Program-made: the position numbers and the translations under genes
The notes under the pieces: generated by a model
What the model was told of the DNA's origin: nothing
Seen by the model: only the letters and a program-made list of their open reading frames with translations
The model's database searches: none
Shown here: positions 43,056 to 54,059 of the stretch, one piece after another
How the letters are laid out: each line of letters starts with the position of its first letter
Position numbering within the stretch: position 1 is the first letter of the stretch
NCBI GenBank assembly: GCA_964059195.1
Contig: CAXKWD010000002.1
Span: forward strand, 151,731,042-151,795,041
Direction of reading: 5' to 3'
DNA: 64,000 nucleotides
Source: Ectobius pallidus
Taxonomy: Eukaryota > Arthropoda > Insecta > Blattodea > Ectobiidae

Positions 43056-44600
43056 GAAACCCCCTAAATGGGAAGAATAAGAATAGTATTGTAAGTTATG
43101 TACGAAGCAAGGACCTTAGAATGGACAAAACACGTTTTTGAATCTAAATTATATGCATATATTCGTGATCGCGGACCTCGGATCTATATACACATTAAAC
43201 GCAGCGGGTGAGGTATTTTCCCTGTTGCGAAAGCACCTTCAGTATTAGAGAAAATGAATCCTACTCCGAACGGACAATGGACAGGATGTAGGTATGGCAT
43301 TTTGGTGCATGACACCAACCCATACAGTTTCGACGAATGTTAAGTAACTCCGATTAAGGTTTCCTATATGTAAATATTTTGTAAATAGTGTATATATGAT
43401 TATGGTTCATGCTCTTACTGTCAAGGCAAAGCTGAAGTGATGTGATATCGATCCGACAGCCGAGATTACGAATTTGAGAATTTAATACTATATTATCATT
43501 TCAAATTTTTAAATTTTTATTTTTAATATACACTTCACATGGAAAATATTTAGCTACAAAATTAGAGATATGTATATGATTTAACCCTTTGAAACTCATA
43601 AATCTCACCTGATAAGTTACACCCTGCCTAAGAAATTACCGTAAGGTAAGTGTCCGATGTAATATCTGTATGAACTAAATGTATAATAATACCTGAAAAT
43701 TTCATGCAGTGAGACAACGAATATAAGATGATTAATAATGTGACGTAGTATTGATGTAAAGATAATTAGAGAGAAAACTGTTAATTATGTACAATACCAT
43801 GAGTATATAGATATATTACCATGAGTAATGAGTAACGAAGGATATACGAATTCATTATTAATTAAGAATTCGAGACTATGAAATTAAAGGTCACATTAAA
43901 CATATTTATAAGAGGTATATGCATTAACTCAGAAATATTTTAACATAAGTTCCAGTGAATGAAATACATATAGAATTACCTAACGGAAAGGCAGATGGAT
44001 AACACAGTGATGGATGGAAATTTCGTACAGTTTATTGTACAATAAAATTTGTACAACTTAGTACATAAGAAAATATTTCATATTTTAATGTGAAGGGTAT
44101 AGCTACTGTCTAAATAATGTGTGAAAGGAAACTACTCATATGAGATAATTCCATATTTGACTTTAAGGATAATTACATAATGAAATAAGTTGATATTTCA
44201 TTTTTTTTTCAATTTTAATTACAAAGCAACAAGATGATACTTCCAATTTTTAAGTATAATGTCAAATTACAAAGGAATAAGTTAATATTTCATGTTTTTC
44301 AATTTTAGATACATAAAAAATTGAATTGATATAATTACTTTCCAACTACAGAGGAAATAAGTTGATATTTTTATTTTTCAGATACTATGAATACATCAAG
44401 TAAGTAATTATTAGAACTAAGGGTACTACGTTATTCCTATATGTTATTACAAGTAAGAATTGCTACATTAACACGTACAAAATACCTTTGCTCATATAAT
44501 GATATTTTTGAAGTCGAGGCAAATCAAAATTCTTTTAATTCAATAACCATATTTTACGAATATCGTCATTTTCTTTATAAAATTTTTGACTTGGGCCAAA
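43056..44600. other. Element B 3' non-coding segment
   Basis: About 1.5 kb between pol and 3' LTR without an envelope-like gene. At 44184, 44276 and 44356 variants of AATAAGTTGATATTT recur about 80-92 bp apart, a small decayed tandem repeat. The last bases before the LTR, TTGGGCCAAA, are the only polypurine-tract candidate and are weak. Confidence 0.65.
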
Positions 44601-45775
44601 TGAAGCTGGTATGAGACCCCCTACGAAGTTTGTACGGCACCCTATGGAGACTTTCTTCCCACTAACCGTTAAAATTCAAATATTCTAACTTTTCTTCTTC
44701 AATTAAGACAATACCAAAATTACGACACCTATATTAATATTACCGTTCGATAGATCTATTTACTCCCCTTCATTTCATATGTCACTCAATTAATATAATT
44801 ACAGGACTAATTATTTATTCGGTTTTTATTGATTAACATATTAAATTTACATCTCTTCATAGAGAATTTTACACCACCAGACTCAGCGAGAAACAAGCTA
44901 CCGGAATATGATATTAAATTTTTCCTCGATAATTCCAATTCGGAATTATCAAGGAAAGTTCCAATTTCTATAGAACTGTCCTCCGCTAGTTTTCGAGACT
45001 ACTTCGTAATTAATGGCTGTTCCTGACAGTCTGACTTTTGTTCCTTCAGGATTCCCGGATTCTTAACGTCCTCTTTAAAAACTTTTCAACCAATAAACAC
45101 CCGTGGCGCGAAGTTGTCACCCAATAGGGCCCGTATTATGACCAAATTACGTCACATCTCCAAAATGTATAAAAAGGACCTCCGCCGACAAATCGACGCA
45201 CTCCATACAATTTTCCGAACAACTACTCCACGCAACTCGCCTGTGCATTATACACACGTAGGATAAGTTACTTATAAAAACCGCGTGTTTATTATAATAG
45301 GCCTACAAAGTTGCTATTTCTTTTTTTTCGTAAAGGATATTTCCGTACGAATCCAAAATAATTAAGACTGCGAATTGTAAGTGTAACTAGCAATATTACC
45401 CTAGGCGAGGCGAAGAATTATATTAGCAAAGTGTATGTGACGTGGATGAAGTATAAATAGGTCGCCATTCATATGTGAGGGCACCTACACCAAAAGTGTA
45501 CGAGTGACGATATATTTTTGTCATAAAAGTTTTAAAATATATAAGTATATTTTACATCGTGTGCCTTTTATGTACATACATATAACCTCTGTGCAATATC
45601 CTAGCTATTGTGATTGTTGGTGCTTGAACACAGACATCGCCACCACGAAGCCCTTGCTCGATCCGACTGACTACGCCGGCAGCCCACACCTTACAGGTAC
45701 ACTATCTACTGATCGACAATATAATTGATGCCCAAGCGAACGGCTTCATAAGTGACGCCCGAGCGAACGGCTTCA
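44601..45775 (+). repeat. Element B 3' LTR (1175 bp)
   Basis: Same length as the 5' LTR and about 98.8% identical by eye. It is followed by GTTTTACC at the right junction. Confidence 0.95.
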
Positions 45776-46162
45776 AGTTTTACCTCCTCCTTGTAGGGAC
45801 GTTTATGCGGCCGCTTACAGAGTGCCCAGAAAAACACAAACTCCGTTGCAGTTTGACTTCTGCTGTTATTATATTACAGTATAACTCCAATCATCCGGGT
45901 CAATTGGGACTAGAGATAACTGGATTAACCATGAAAAATGCCATTTCTTAAAATAAAATAAAAACTAAATTCGTATGTACTGTAATATTAACTTCATTAC
46001 TACAAAACAATGTTGTTTACATTTTGTACAGTGTGTACTTGCATAAGTGTCAGTTCTTGAACATATCGGAGTCAGATGTTTTGCTGTCTTAAATCGTTTT
46101 CATGCAGTCAAGTACAGTATAAAATATAAATAAACGTACAGTGCTTTAAACCAAGTACTGTA

Positions 46163-46190
46163 ATAAAATAAAATAAAATAAAATAAACTG
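46163..46190. repeat. (AAATA)n microsatellite
   Basis: Five to six units of a pentanucleotide in the left part of the pogo-like element. Confidence 0.85.
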
Positions 46191-48744
46191 ATATAACAAA
46201 GTTCCAGATGGAGTTCGAATTTTCTATGTGAATTGCAGATATCCATTTAAGCAGTTCAGATTCATTTTTGGTAAATTTAAACACTTGAACAGACTTTCAG
46301 TTAGCATTATTAGGCTTATTGCTACAGTACAGCCAGGAACACAACACTTACTAGGTATTTTCTCTGTTTCTGTGTAAAAAGACCATTTTCATACTCAAAT
46401 AGTTAATAACTTAAAGCTTTGCTTAGTCTTAACCTTAATTCATACTCGTATACACTGATATAAGAAATCCTTAAAATATGTCAACATTTCATAAAATGTA
46501 CTGGCAATAATATTAATAATGTAAGTATAAGCCTACGATTCGCTGACTTGTTTGTTTCAGGTTTAAAGCAGCCATATAGGTTATGAATTAATTAAATTCA
46601 ATCTGAAATCAATCTGCCAGGAATTATATTAGGTCCATTGCTTGCACAAGAGCGTATAAACTAAAAACTGCAAAATACTCACATTAAAATATAATGTAGA
46701 TGTCGGTAACCGTACATTTCGACAGAATGCATAATATTATATCAAAAGGAGCTGCGTTTAATTATTCAACGGCTAGATGTTTTATAAATCTGTTATTTGT
46801 ATTTATTTACACCAACTATTCCACTTATTCGCCAATAACAGTTAGCAATTCCTCGAATATAGACCAACTACGACAGTTTATCTTATGAAATGCTTGCTAT
46901 TAATATGAGGATACGATTTTATCTGATAACATCGTCAGCTCCTTACTGGACACGTAAGGCATCAACGTGCCAAGTGTCAGTGAAAGCAATCTGTTTAGTG
47001 CTTTATCCTATTCAAATAGCCACCATTTTCTTCCCGCGCTGACATAAGCATTTCATGTCATTGTGCAATAGTTTCTCGCGCCTTGAGATGATGTAATCCT
47101 TGCCATCGCGCGGTTCCAAGCCACACTGAGCAGTCAGTGCTTCGCTTCGCCAGATTTCATAGCTAGTAGACTCATGGAGGCATCACTCCAATTCGCGCGG
47201 TTTTCGACATTGTGAAATCATTGTTCAAGTGCTCGAAATACTCCGAATTGCTGCAAAACTACAACTCTCAAGTTTTGTGTATCATCTGCAATAAATTCAA
47301 CAATTGCAGCAGTATTATATTTATCAAAGCTAACATCCGTGTTACGCTGTATAAGATTTGAGTGCCATTGTGAAATACCTGGTTTCCAGTGCATCATTCT
47401 TACAGTGAAATTTACATGTAACATTCAGAACTTTGTTATTTAACACAAATCAACAAACTACAGTGCTTATTTCAAGTCTTTTAATATGTAAATTATATAT
47501 TTTAATTACATATATTTCTAGACACGTGCGGTGCATTTTCCCGCCAATTTACATCGTTTATAAGTCCAGTTTAAGAAGCATTACATTCATTTATTTCAAT
47601 TATATTATTCAATAAATTATTAGTTCACGTGTGATTAAAGTTTCATTGTTTCATAACATGTTTTGATTCTAATTCTATTTAGATTCGTGGATCTCTGTGC
47701 CTAGTGACCTTTGATAAGTCCATTGTTCTACCAACTCCTTCAAATTAATTATTTTATGGTCCTCCACCCATCCAGAGGTTTTTATTCCTTTTAATGTAGT
47801 TATTTCCTACATTATTCCACATGTTTTTTTTTCCCCTCTCGAACCGGATTTCCTACACCATGATTAACACGTCATATGATATCAGTCAACTCAGTAAAAT
47901 ACATTATTTTATACAACATAACTTTGGAAATTGAAATAATATAAATGTACATTTATTAAAACCACAATTTCAATTAGATGCAAGCCAGTTCGTGTGCTTT
48001 TATTTCTATTCTGCTGTTAGCTTGCCTGAATTAGGTTAACTATGTCTTATATGTACCATTGGTAGCATTGGTTACGTCATGATAACTCGAATCGATTCAT
48101 GGATGTTGATTCTTAGTATGCTGTGAACTTGCTGTTAGTTTTGCTTTTATATAACAAAATAAGAAGGTAATTATTAGTAGTATAATCCGTTACATGTTTA
48201 TTCATGGAACAGTCTTAATATCCAACCCGAGTTTACGAGTTTCATCAGATAAATTTGCTCCTGTTGTGCAGTCCCGAATCTATTGATAAACTCGTAAACT
48301 CTCGTGGGATTACCTATGATAAATATGTATACTGATTAACCAAACAATGCAGTTTACCTTTTGTACAGTAATTTTTCTTTATAACGATAAAGAAACGAAT
48401 CAATCAAGGCTGGCTAACAATATCAATAAGCGATCGACAATTTGATACCTGCTGGTATGTTATGTTTAGGATATTTTGGGTCATGCAATATTATTTTAGC
48501 ACGTCATACGTATTATAAAATTAATATTGTGTTTGTATGGCGTCAAATGAACAAATAATAAGGTTTATGTAAAGTGCTAGCTGGATGAAACTTCTGGAAA
48601 TGAAAGTATTCTCGTTAATTAATAATTTTGCCTATGATTTCTACTGACAGAAACTGATACATCTGAACTTGTCTTGTTTTCCTTTGTAATGGATACTAAT
48701 GCTTATGGAAGCTTATATTATAATAGATGTGACCGTTAATTAGT

Positions 48745-48975
48745 CGTTATTCCAGTACCGGTCAACCGATTTGGTCCAAAATCAATTGGCATCTTCCAGT
48801 GAATGTCATAAATGTGTATACCAAGTTTCATAAAAATCCGACAAAGCGTATTTGAGTTATAGCGCATACACGGAGAGACAGATGCGTCATTGATAGACCC
48901 GCACGGACAGACAGATGGACAGACATTTTCCCGTCCACCACAGAGTCTCAGATAGTACCATTCTGGCACTTAATA
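48745..48975 (+). repeat. Dispersed repeat, copy 1
   Basis: It starts GTTATTCCAGTACCGGTCAA. It holds the core CCAAGTTTCATAAAAATCCG, GCGTATTTGAGTTATAGCGC and a GACAGACAGATGG run, then ATTTTCCCGTCC and ACCATTCTGGCAC. It is shared with 49655-49900 (inverted) and 51800-52010. Confidence 0.8.
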
Positions 48976-49237
48976 GCTGTCGAACTTTTTTTTCTCTATC
49001 TCACTCAAAGCGATCCAGAAAATTGGCGACCGGGTTAGTTGGAGTTCGGATAATTGGAGTTTTACTGCATCTCTTTCTAAATAGGCAAGCTATATGGTGT
49101 AAAAGTTCACATACTGACCGGAAAGGAAACTAACCTGATAAATCCTTGAACTTCTCTTGGTCAATAGGATAACTTAAAAATTTAAAATAGGTCAATGAGA
49201 ATCGTACTATACTGATAGTAAAATCATGGGTATGATA

Positions 49238-49279
49238 GAATGATAATTCTTTCACACTGGCCGTGTGGAATTATCATTC
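49238..49279. repeat. 42-bp hairpin
   Basis: GAATGATAATTC is followed by TTT, CACAC, a 5-nt loop (TGGCC), GTGTG and then GAATTATCATTC. The outer 12-bp stem and inner 5-bp stem pair perfectly, interrupted only by unpaired TTT on one side. Function unknown. Confidence 0.85.
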
Positions 49280-49425
49280 CACTGTGACCTACTAGTGGTT
49301 TACTATAAAGCCCGGGTCTTAAAGTACTTACAGGTTGTAAGTCGCCACTGGGTTCGTATCTCATATTGAGAACGCCTGGTGGTACACTGGGATTGTGAGT
49401 CAGTTGGAGAATTTAATGTTGTACC

Positions 49426-49550
49426 GGCACGTTGCCATGGTAGCTCAGTTGGTTAGATCATCGGCACGGAGAGCCGAAGATCCTGGTTCAAATCCCGGCT
49501 AAGGAATTGAATTTCTCATTCTGACTTCACCTTTCCATGGGTATGATAGT
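49426..49550 (+). mobile_element. tRNA-derived SINE head
   Basis: It has a perfect box A (TAGCTCAGTTGG) and box B (GGTTCAAATCC), and an anticodon-like stem TCGGC/GCCGA with a 7-nt loop ACGGAGA. The acceptor stem is not complementary and the base before the anticodon is C rather than T, so it reads as a SINE rather than a working tRNA gene. The body after CGGCTAAGGA is short. Confidence 0.65.
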
Positions 49551-49654
49551 TTCACTCCATCCCCAAAAGCCGTAGATCTCATCACTGCTTTCGTGAACGC
49601 AAATAACCTCATATTGAAGACTATACACCGTACCGGTGTGTGTACACTTTTATT

Positions 49655-49900
49655 AAGTGTCAGAATGGTACTTTCTGAGATTGTATGGACGGGAAAATGT
49701 CGGTCCTTCTGTCTGACTTTCCTTGTATCTGTACCCGCGATAACTCAAATACGCTTTATCGAATTTTCATGAAACTTGGTCAAACGTTATTGGCATTTAT
49801 AATGTACATGGGAAGAAGCCTAGAGGTTGACCTGTACCAAAGTAATGCCCAATTTAGCGGCTATTTTGTGATAGTATATTAGACTGAATGCATCAAGTGC
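49655..49900 (-). repeat. Dispersed repeat, copy 2 (inverted)
   Basis: The reverse complement of the 48745-48975 family: GTGTCAGAATGGTACTTTCTG, GACGGGAAAATGTCGG, GATAACTCAAATACGCTTTA, TTTCATGAAACTTGGT. It extends further at its outer end (CCAATTTAGCGGCTATTTTG), which is also found in copy 3. Confidence 0.8.
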
Positions 49901-50011
49901 ACATCAGTTCTCATGACAAGATATTGTTTTAGTGTTCATATACAACTTTGGAAGTTGCAATATACTGACTCATGGACAATGTATGGCTTCCGGTATTTCA
50001 AACCATGATAT

Positions 50012-50902
50012 TGTAACAAGGGCTCGTCGGGGTTCAAAATGAGAACACCGAGTTTATAATTGAAGGATGGAGGTTTCTTTATTTCCTACAACAATTGACA
50101 ATACAGCCAGAAAACTCCAGACTATTCGCCAGTTCACTGTCCTGTTCAGAGCTCACTCTCACTGTGCTCAGTCCTAATTACAGCACTGTTCCAGTCCAAT
50201 CCAGATCATCCCACGTCGCGCCGGTCAACTCCACAGTCCTCGCTGCCGCTGTGCGATCCACCCGTCGCGCAGAGTTCCCCGGGACGGCACTGCCTCAGCC
50301 CAGATCAGCTCACCAGCTCTTCCGTTCACCCTTCCCTCCGGTCACTAGTTCCCCGTTGACTAGCTATTCCGCTCTCGGGTCCCTCCGGTCACTGGCTCCT
50401 CAGCTTCCCAAGACTTGAGGCCGCGCTGATCAGTCCTCTCCGTCCAGCTCACCCTCTGATGCTGACGCTCGCCGCTACTCACGGACTGCCTCTCTGATTG
50501 TTCCCTCGTTGACCCTCTGACTCTTCACGGACTGCCTCTCCTCTGATGTACTGACTCTTCACTGTACTGAACTCTCCTTGACTGACTCGGCTCGGCTGCT
50601 CGCACTCCTTATATAGCCTTAACGAAAGTTCCAGAGTCGAGATCTGGAAAGCTCCGCCCGCGCATGGTCTAGAATGTCCGCGCGGTGCGTCGTCAAGCCC
50701 TTAGCGCGTGGCTCCACCTCTGGCCCCTCCCACGAGCGCGCGCCGTCACTCTCCGCGCCGTGCCAGGGAGTAGGCCGCACCCGTCGGCGCGCGGCTCCAA
50801 TCAGCAATAAGAGGGCCGTCCCTTTCTGGATTTATCTAACTCTAGTTCTTTCGGCCCGAGTCCTTCTTCTATCAGCTTCTAGGCTTTTCTGGCTTTGTCA
50901 CA
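50012..50902 (-). mobile_element. Solo LTR with intact-looking promoter
   Basis: 891 bp. The minus strand starts TGTGACAAAGCC and ends CCCTTGTTACA. ATAT flanks both sides (50008-50011, 50903-50906), a 4-bp target duplication. It is GC- and CpG-rich, unlike its surroundings, and holds a TATA box, an initiator and an AATAAA signal in the expected U3-R-U5 order. No internal region adjoins it, so it is what remains after recombination between two LTRs. It probably comes from a Ty3/Gypsy-type element; the family was not matched within the window. Confidence 0.85.
50581..50615 (-). promoter_or_regulatory. TATA box plus TCAGT initiator in the solo LTR
   Basis: On the minus strand TATATAAGG (50615-50607) lies about 30 nt before GTCAGTC (TCAGT at 50585-50581), the standard arthropod core-promoter spacing. 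A tandem-like series of AGTCAGT and GAGAGGCAGTCCGTGA phrases follows in the presumed R region. The polyadenylation signal AATAAA is at 50083-50078. Confidence 0.75.
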
Positions 50903-51294
50903 ATATTGTTTATCTTGCATACAATCTCAGCTGTCCAAAATCCATACCCAGGAAAATAATGTATCGTGGTTTAAAATTAATCAACGACAATGCACTAATT
51001 GAAGACGCAATATCAATACCATGAGAAACTACATGGACGTTATGCAAGGCGTATATTGGGACGCGTTTCACGCGTGTCACGCGACGTGGCACAGCGAGAG
51101 TCTTTGTAACATACTAAAAATGAATGGGATAGCGCATATTGAATACGCGACGCTACTCAGCGCGAATCGCGTGATAGTACAGACGCGTGGCGCAGTAGCA
51201 GAGCCACAGTTTTTCGCGCCATGCGTCACACGTGCTTTCAATACTCTGACTGTCACTCAAAGGTTTTGGTGTCCGGTTGTATGCATGCACATAG

Positions 51295-51560
51295 AAATAA
51301 AATCAGGTAAACTGATGTAACAAAGTGCTAGAATGCTTTTGTTTAATCATTGATAATTGCAATTATGATTTGCAGAAAAATATGTTATTTTTGTAATCTA
51401 TCTCCGAGTTAAACTCCAGATCGATTCACTAAGCAGGGCTTACGGAAGAACAAAGGTCTAAAGTTTGATACTTAACCTTAATACAAACTCGTACACACTG
51501 ATATAAGAAATTCTTAAAATACGTCAACGTTTCACAACATGGACTGGCAAAGAACTGCGC
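51295..51560 (+). mobile_element. Fragment of the pogo-like element
   Basis: It shares AAACTGATGTAACAAAGTGC, CTTAACCTTAATACAAACTC and ACACTGATATAAGAAATTCT with 46185-46505 in the same order, with intervening sequence missing. Confidence 0.65.
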
Positions 51561-51799
51561 TTAATGTACATAGGCCTAGTTATTTCAGAGTAATATACCT
51601 TCTGTATATATAACAGTATTCATGTAGTATTCCTTTCAACTTGATCAACGAAATAAACAAACATCTGACTTGTTTGATAACCATATGTGAAGGAATATGT
51701 CACAGCTAACTGTATTCAACTTCCAAACCCGTCCATGAACAGTGTAAAACAATATTTCGTCATGAGAACTGATTTGGATTTGATAAATTCTTTCTATTA

Positions 51800-52010
51800 T
51801 ATTAGTATAAAATAGGCACTAAATTGGGCATTATTCCGGTACTGGTCAACCGATTTGGTCCAATATCAATAGGCTTCTTCCCATGAACGTTATAAATGCG
51901 TATAGGCCTACCAAGTTTCATGAAAATCCGAAAAAGCGTATTTGAGTTATCGCGCATAAGGACGGACAGACAGATGGAGATACTTTTCCCGTCCCCCACA
52001 CTATCTTATG
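51800..52010 (+). repeat. Dispersed repeat, copy 3
   Basis: It reads ATTATTCCGGTACTGGTCAA, CCAAGTTTCATGAAAATCCG, GCGTATTTGAGTTATCGCGC, GGACGGACAGACAGATGG and TTTTCCCGTCC in the same order as copy 1. It shares the longer outer end with copy 2. Confidence 0.85.
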
Positions 52011-52175
52011 CTACGTTCACACTGAAGAATCAGTTGCAATACATTTCCGGGATTCTTGTATCTGGATACTTATCCTATGTACATGTTCTTTGCACAAATA
52101 TCCCATGTGAGCGTTCACACTGATGAATTTGTTGGCAGGCACATCTATGGCTTTAGATTAGTGATGAGCAAATGC

Positions 52176-52327
52176 AAGACCAAGACCAAGGCGGTCATGG
52201 TCTTGGTCTTGGTCTTGGTCTTGCATAAGTATCCCTGGTCTTGGTCTTGGTCTCCGTCTTGCATCGGTGCTCTTGGTCTTGGTCTCGGTCTTGCATGCCT
52301 GGTCTTGGTCTTGTCGCAAGAGTCTTG
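52176..52327. repeat. Hexanucleotide minisatellite (TTGGTC)n, interrupted
   Basis: Blocks of TTGGTC repeats are separated by TTGCAT-containing interruptions, giving a higher-order unit of roughly 35-45 bp. It starts with an inverted piece, GACCAAGACCAAG. Open frames across it (Asp-Gln repeats on the minus strand) are artefacts. Confidence 0.9.
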
Positions 52328-53073
52328 CATATTTATTTTTACGCATCTTACTCTGATTGATGGCGTTTAGATGATTTACAGTTACACCGATTACATGTGT
52401 GTTATTGCTTTCGAAATCAACGAAAGCTAATAGCTTTTAGTTGCTTTGACCGTGTAAAAAGTAAAAGAAACAATTAAAAGCTATACATCTATAAGTACCC
52501 ACCTAAATTTAGCCATTAGTTGCTTTTTCTTGTTTATGTCCTGCAGCGGTTTTTGTTGTTTTTAAGTATAGGTATATGATACTGATAGTGTACTTACATA
52601 GTAAGCACCTATTATGTGACGGATATAAATACCGTTCATAGCCCGTTGGGTCCTGCTCTACTGCTCTCTTCCAAACCAGACCTATTATTGACATCTTTCT
52701 GAAGATCAGATGCTTCTTCACACCTGAAGTATTTTGATTTTTCATTTTTATTTCGACTTTCTTCTTCTTTGAACTTTGTACATACCAGTACATAGTTATA
52801 AAATGATTTAAAACTAATGGATTTTGATAGAACTCTGACTGAAACGGTAACCTGAGGATTATAGTATAATCCCGGATGGTCTTAAAGCTAAATTTTACAT
52901 ACACAGTATTCGGTTTTTATTCCCATGCTAACAAAAAGAAATGTTGCAAAAATATGAACACAAACTTTCTCGCATATACGTGTTAAAGGCTAGCACAGAA
53001 AAAAGTAAATTATAGAAAGAATTAAATTTTACTTATTACATTTTCAAAAAACTAACTAGTATCTAAAGTCTCA
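52328..53073. other. Spacer, nothing recognised
   Basis: AT-rich. A 131-codon minus-strand open frame (52509-52904) has no recognisable motif and no coding-like codon use. Confidence 0.45.
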
Positions 53074-53220
53074 CCGTTCTAAGAAGGAAACCTGAAGTAA
53101 ACAAAAACCAGTACATCTGTCTCACTCTAGCACATTACTCTTATGACCTAAGAGTGAGACACACATACTGGTGTTTGTTTACTTCAGGTTTCTTTCTCAG
53201 CTCATCTCCGGATAGAACGG
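53074..53220. repeat. Small foldback element
   Basis: The left arm GGAAACCTGAAGTAAACAAA (from 53086) pairs with the right arm TTTGTTTACTTCAGGTTTC (to 53192). Pairing continues inward through ACCAGTA and TGTCTCACTCT and outward at CCGTTCT/AGAACGG. It is about 147 bp in total, a MITE-like hairpin. Confidence 0.85.
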
Positions 53221-54059
53221 AAAGCATCAGGGTCGATCTTTATGTTCAATGATTTTACCGTGAAATAATAATAATAATAACAATACCAAGGGGTTTGAAT
53301 GGTTTCCTCAATTTCAAAGGGAAAAAATGCAGGATACATTGAGATATAGCCGAATAATAGAAGCAAATGCTGCACGATGAGTTTATTACAAGAGCCTACT
53401 GGTTAATTTGGGTGGCCACGAAAATTGATTTAAACCCAGGAACTCTTCCCTATTACCCTACACCACCTCGTTCTAATAGATTTTGGTGTGTTCATTAGAC
53501 TGTGGTAAATTGACTACATTTCACAACAATAACTAGATTATAGTATTCTTGTTACTATGAGCAACAGTAGAATATTCATATTTTAATCAAAATCTTTGTT
53601 CTGAAATTCGCATTTTTCTCTACAACTTGAATGTGCTAAAGTTTCCATGTATCGCCCAATGTAAAGGAGATAGCCTAGAACAATTGAAAATGGATACGAA
53701 AAAAGTACCCTCCAAGTCATTTTTGCAGGAATACCCAAGGTTTCCTACAAAAAGTTATGACATTTCCATTTAGTATTCGTTACAACTGCAAAAATAACGT
53801 TTCACATAATAACATAATTCATAAGGTGCCAAAACTTTTTAAAACCATAATTATTGAAACTAAAATACAAATACATATCTTGAAAGAGTGAAATTTCATC
53901 TATATTTACTTTCCGCAACTTCAAAACTTTAATAGCGAAAAAAATTAGCACTACGGGTTTATTTGACATACTGAGGACGGAATTAACGGGTTAAACATAA
54001 TTATTTGATGAAAACTGTGAAGCGTTTTAAAAAGTAAACAGACCTTTTGTTCGCTTCTT
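53221..54059. other. Spacer, nothing recognised
   Basis: AT-rich, with an (AAT)n run at 53265-53283. No coding evidence. Confidence 0.5.

Larger units (their letters stand above)
30905..45775 (+). mobile_element. Ty3/Gypsy element B, containing a nested BEL element
   Basis: Two 1175-bp LTRs (30905-32079, 44601-45775) start TGAAGC and end GCTTCA. They differ at roughly 14 positions. The interior has a damaged gag, a -1 slippery heptamer, an intact-length pol and a 1.5 kb non-coding 3' segment. A BEL/Pao element at 32153-37101 interrupts the leader between 5' LTR and gag. AGTT precedes the 5' LTR and AGTT also straddles the 3' LTR end, so the target duplication is probably 3-4 bp, with the exact boundary ambiguous. 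Domain order in pol (RH before IN) assigns Ty3/Gypsy; the lineage was not resolved. Confidence 0.93.
45877..49067. mobile_element. Pogo/Tigger-like DNA element, 3.2 kb, no coding capacity left
   Basis: The left end CAGTATAACTCCAATCATCC (45877) and the right end, reverse strand CAGTAAAACTCCAATTATCC (ending at 49067), are near-identical inverted termini of the pogo/Tigger type. TA precedes the left end; the right flank is CA. The interior has no frame longer than about 80 codons and no recognisable transposase. A dispersed repeat has inserted at 48745-48975. A truncated relative lies at 51295-51560. Confidence 0.6.
50903..52175. other. Spacer with repeat fragments
   Basis: A CpG-rich stretch at 51021-51240 with many ACGCG and CGCG words gives a 99-codon open frame without recognisable motifs. 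Otherwise only the pogo-like fragment and dispersed repeat copy 3, listed separately, are seen. Confidence 0.45.

Noticed and set aside
43056..44600. Envelope gene of element B
   Set aside because: No frame, signal peptide or membrane segment could be found between pol and the 3' LTR.
49435..49515. Functional tRNA gene
   Set aside because: Box A and B are perfect, but the acceptor stem does not pair and the anticodon loop lacks the T before the anticodon.
50095..50418. 107-codon Ser/Pro-rich frame
   Set aside because: It is the transcribed region of a solo LTR on the opposite strand.
51021..51320. 99-codon frame in CpG-rich DNA
   Set aside because: No motif, and the ACGCG-rich composition alone can keep the frame open.
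52145..52370. Asp-Gln repeat protein
   Set aside because: Translation of the TTGGTC hexamer array.
52509..52904. 131-codon minus-strand frame
   Set aside because: No recognisable domain and AT-driven codon content; probably chance.
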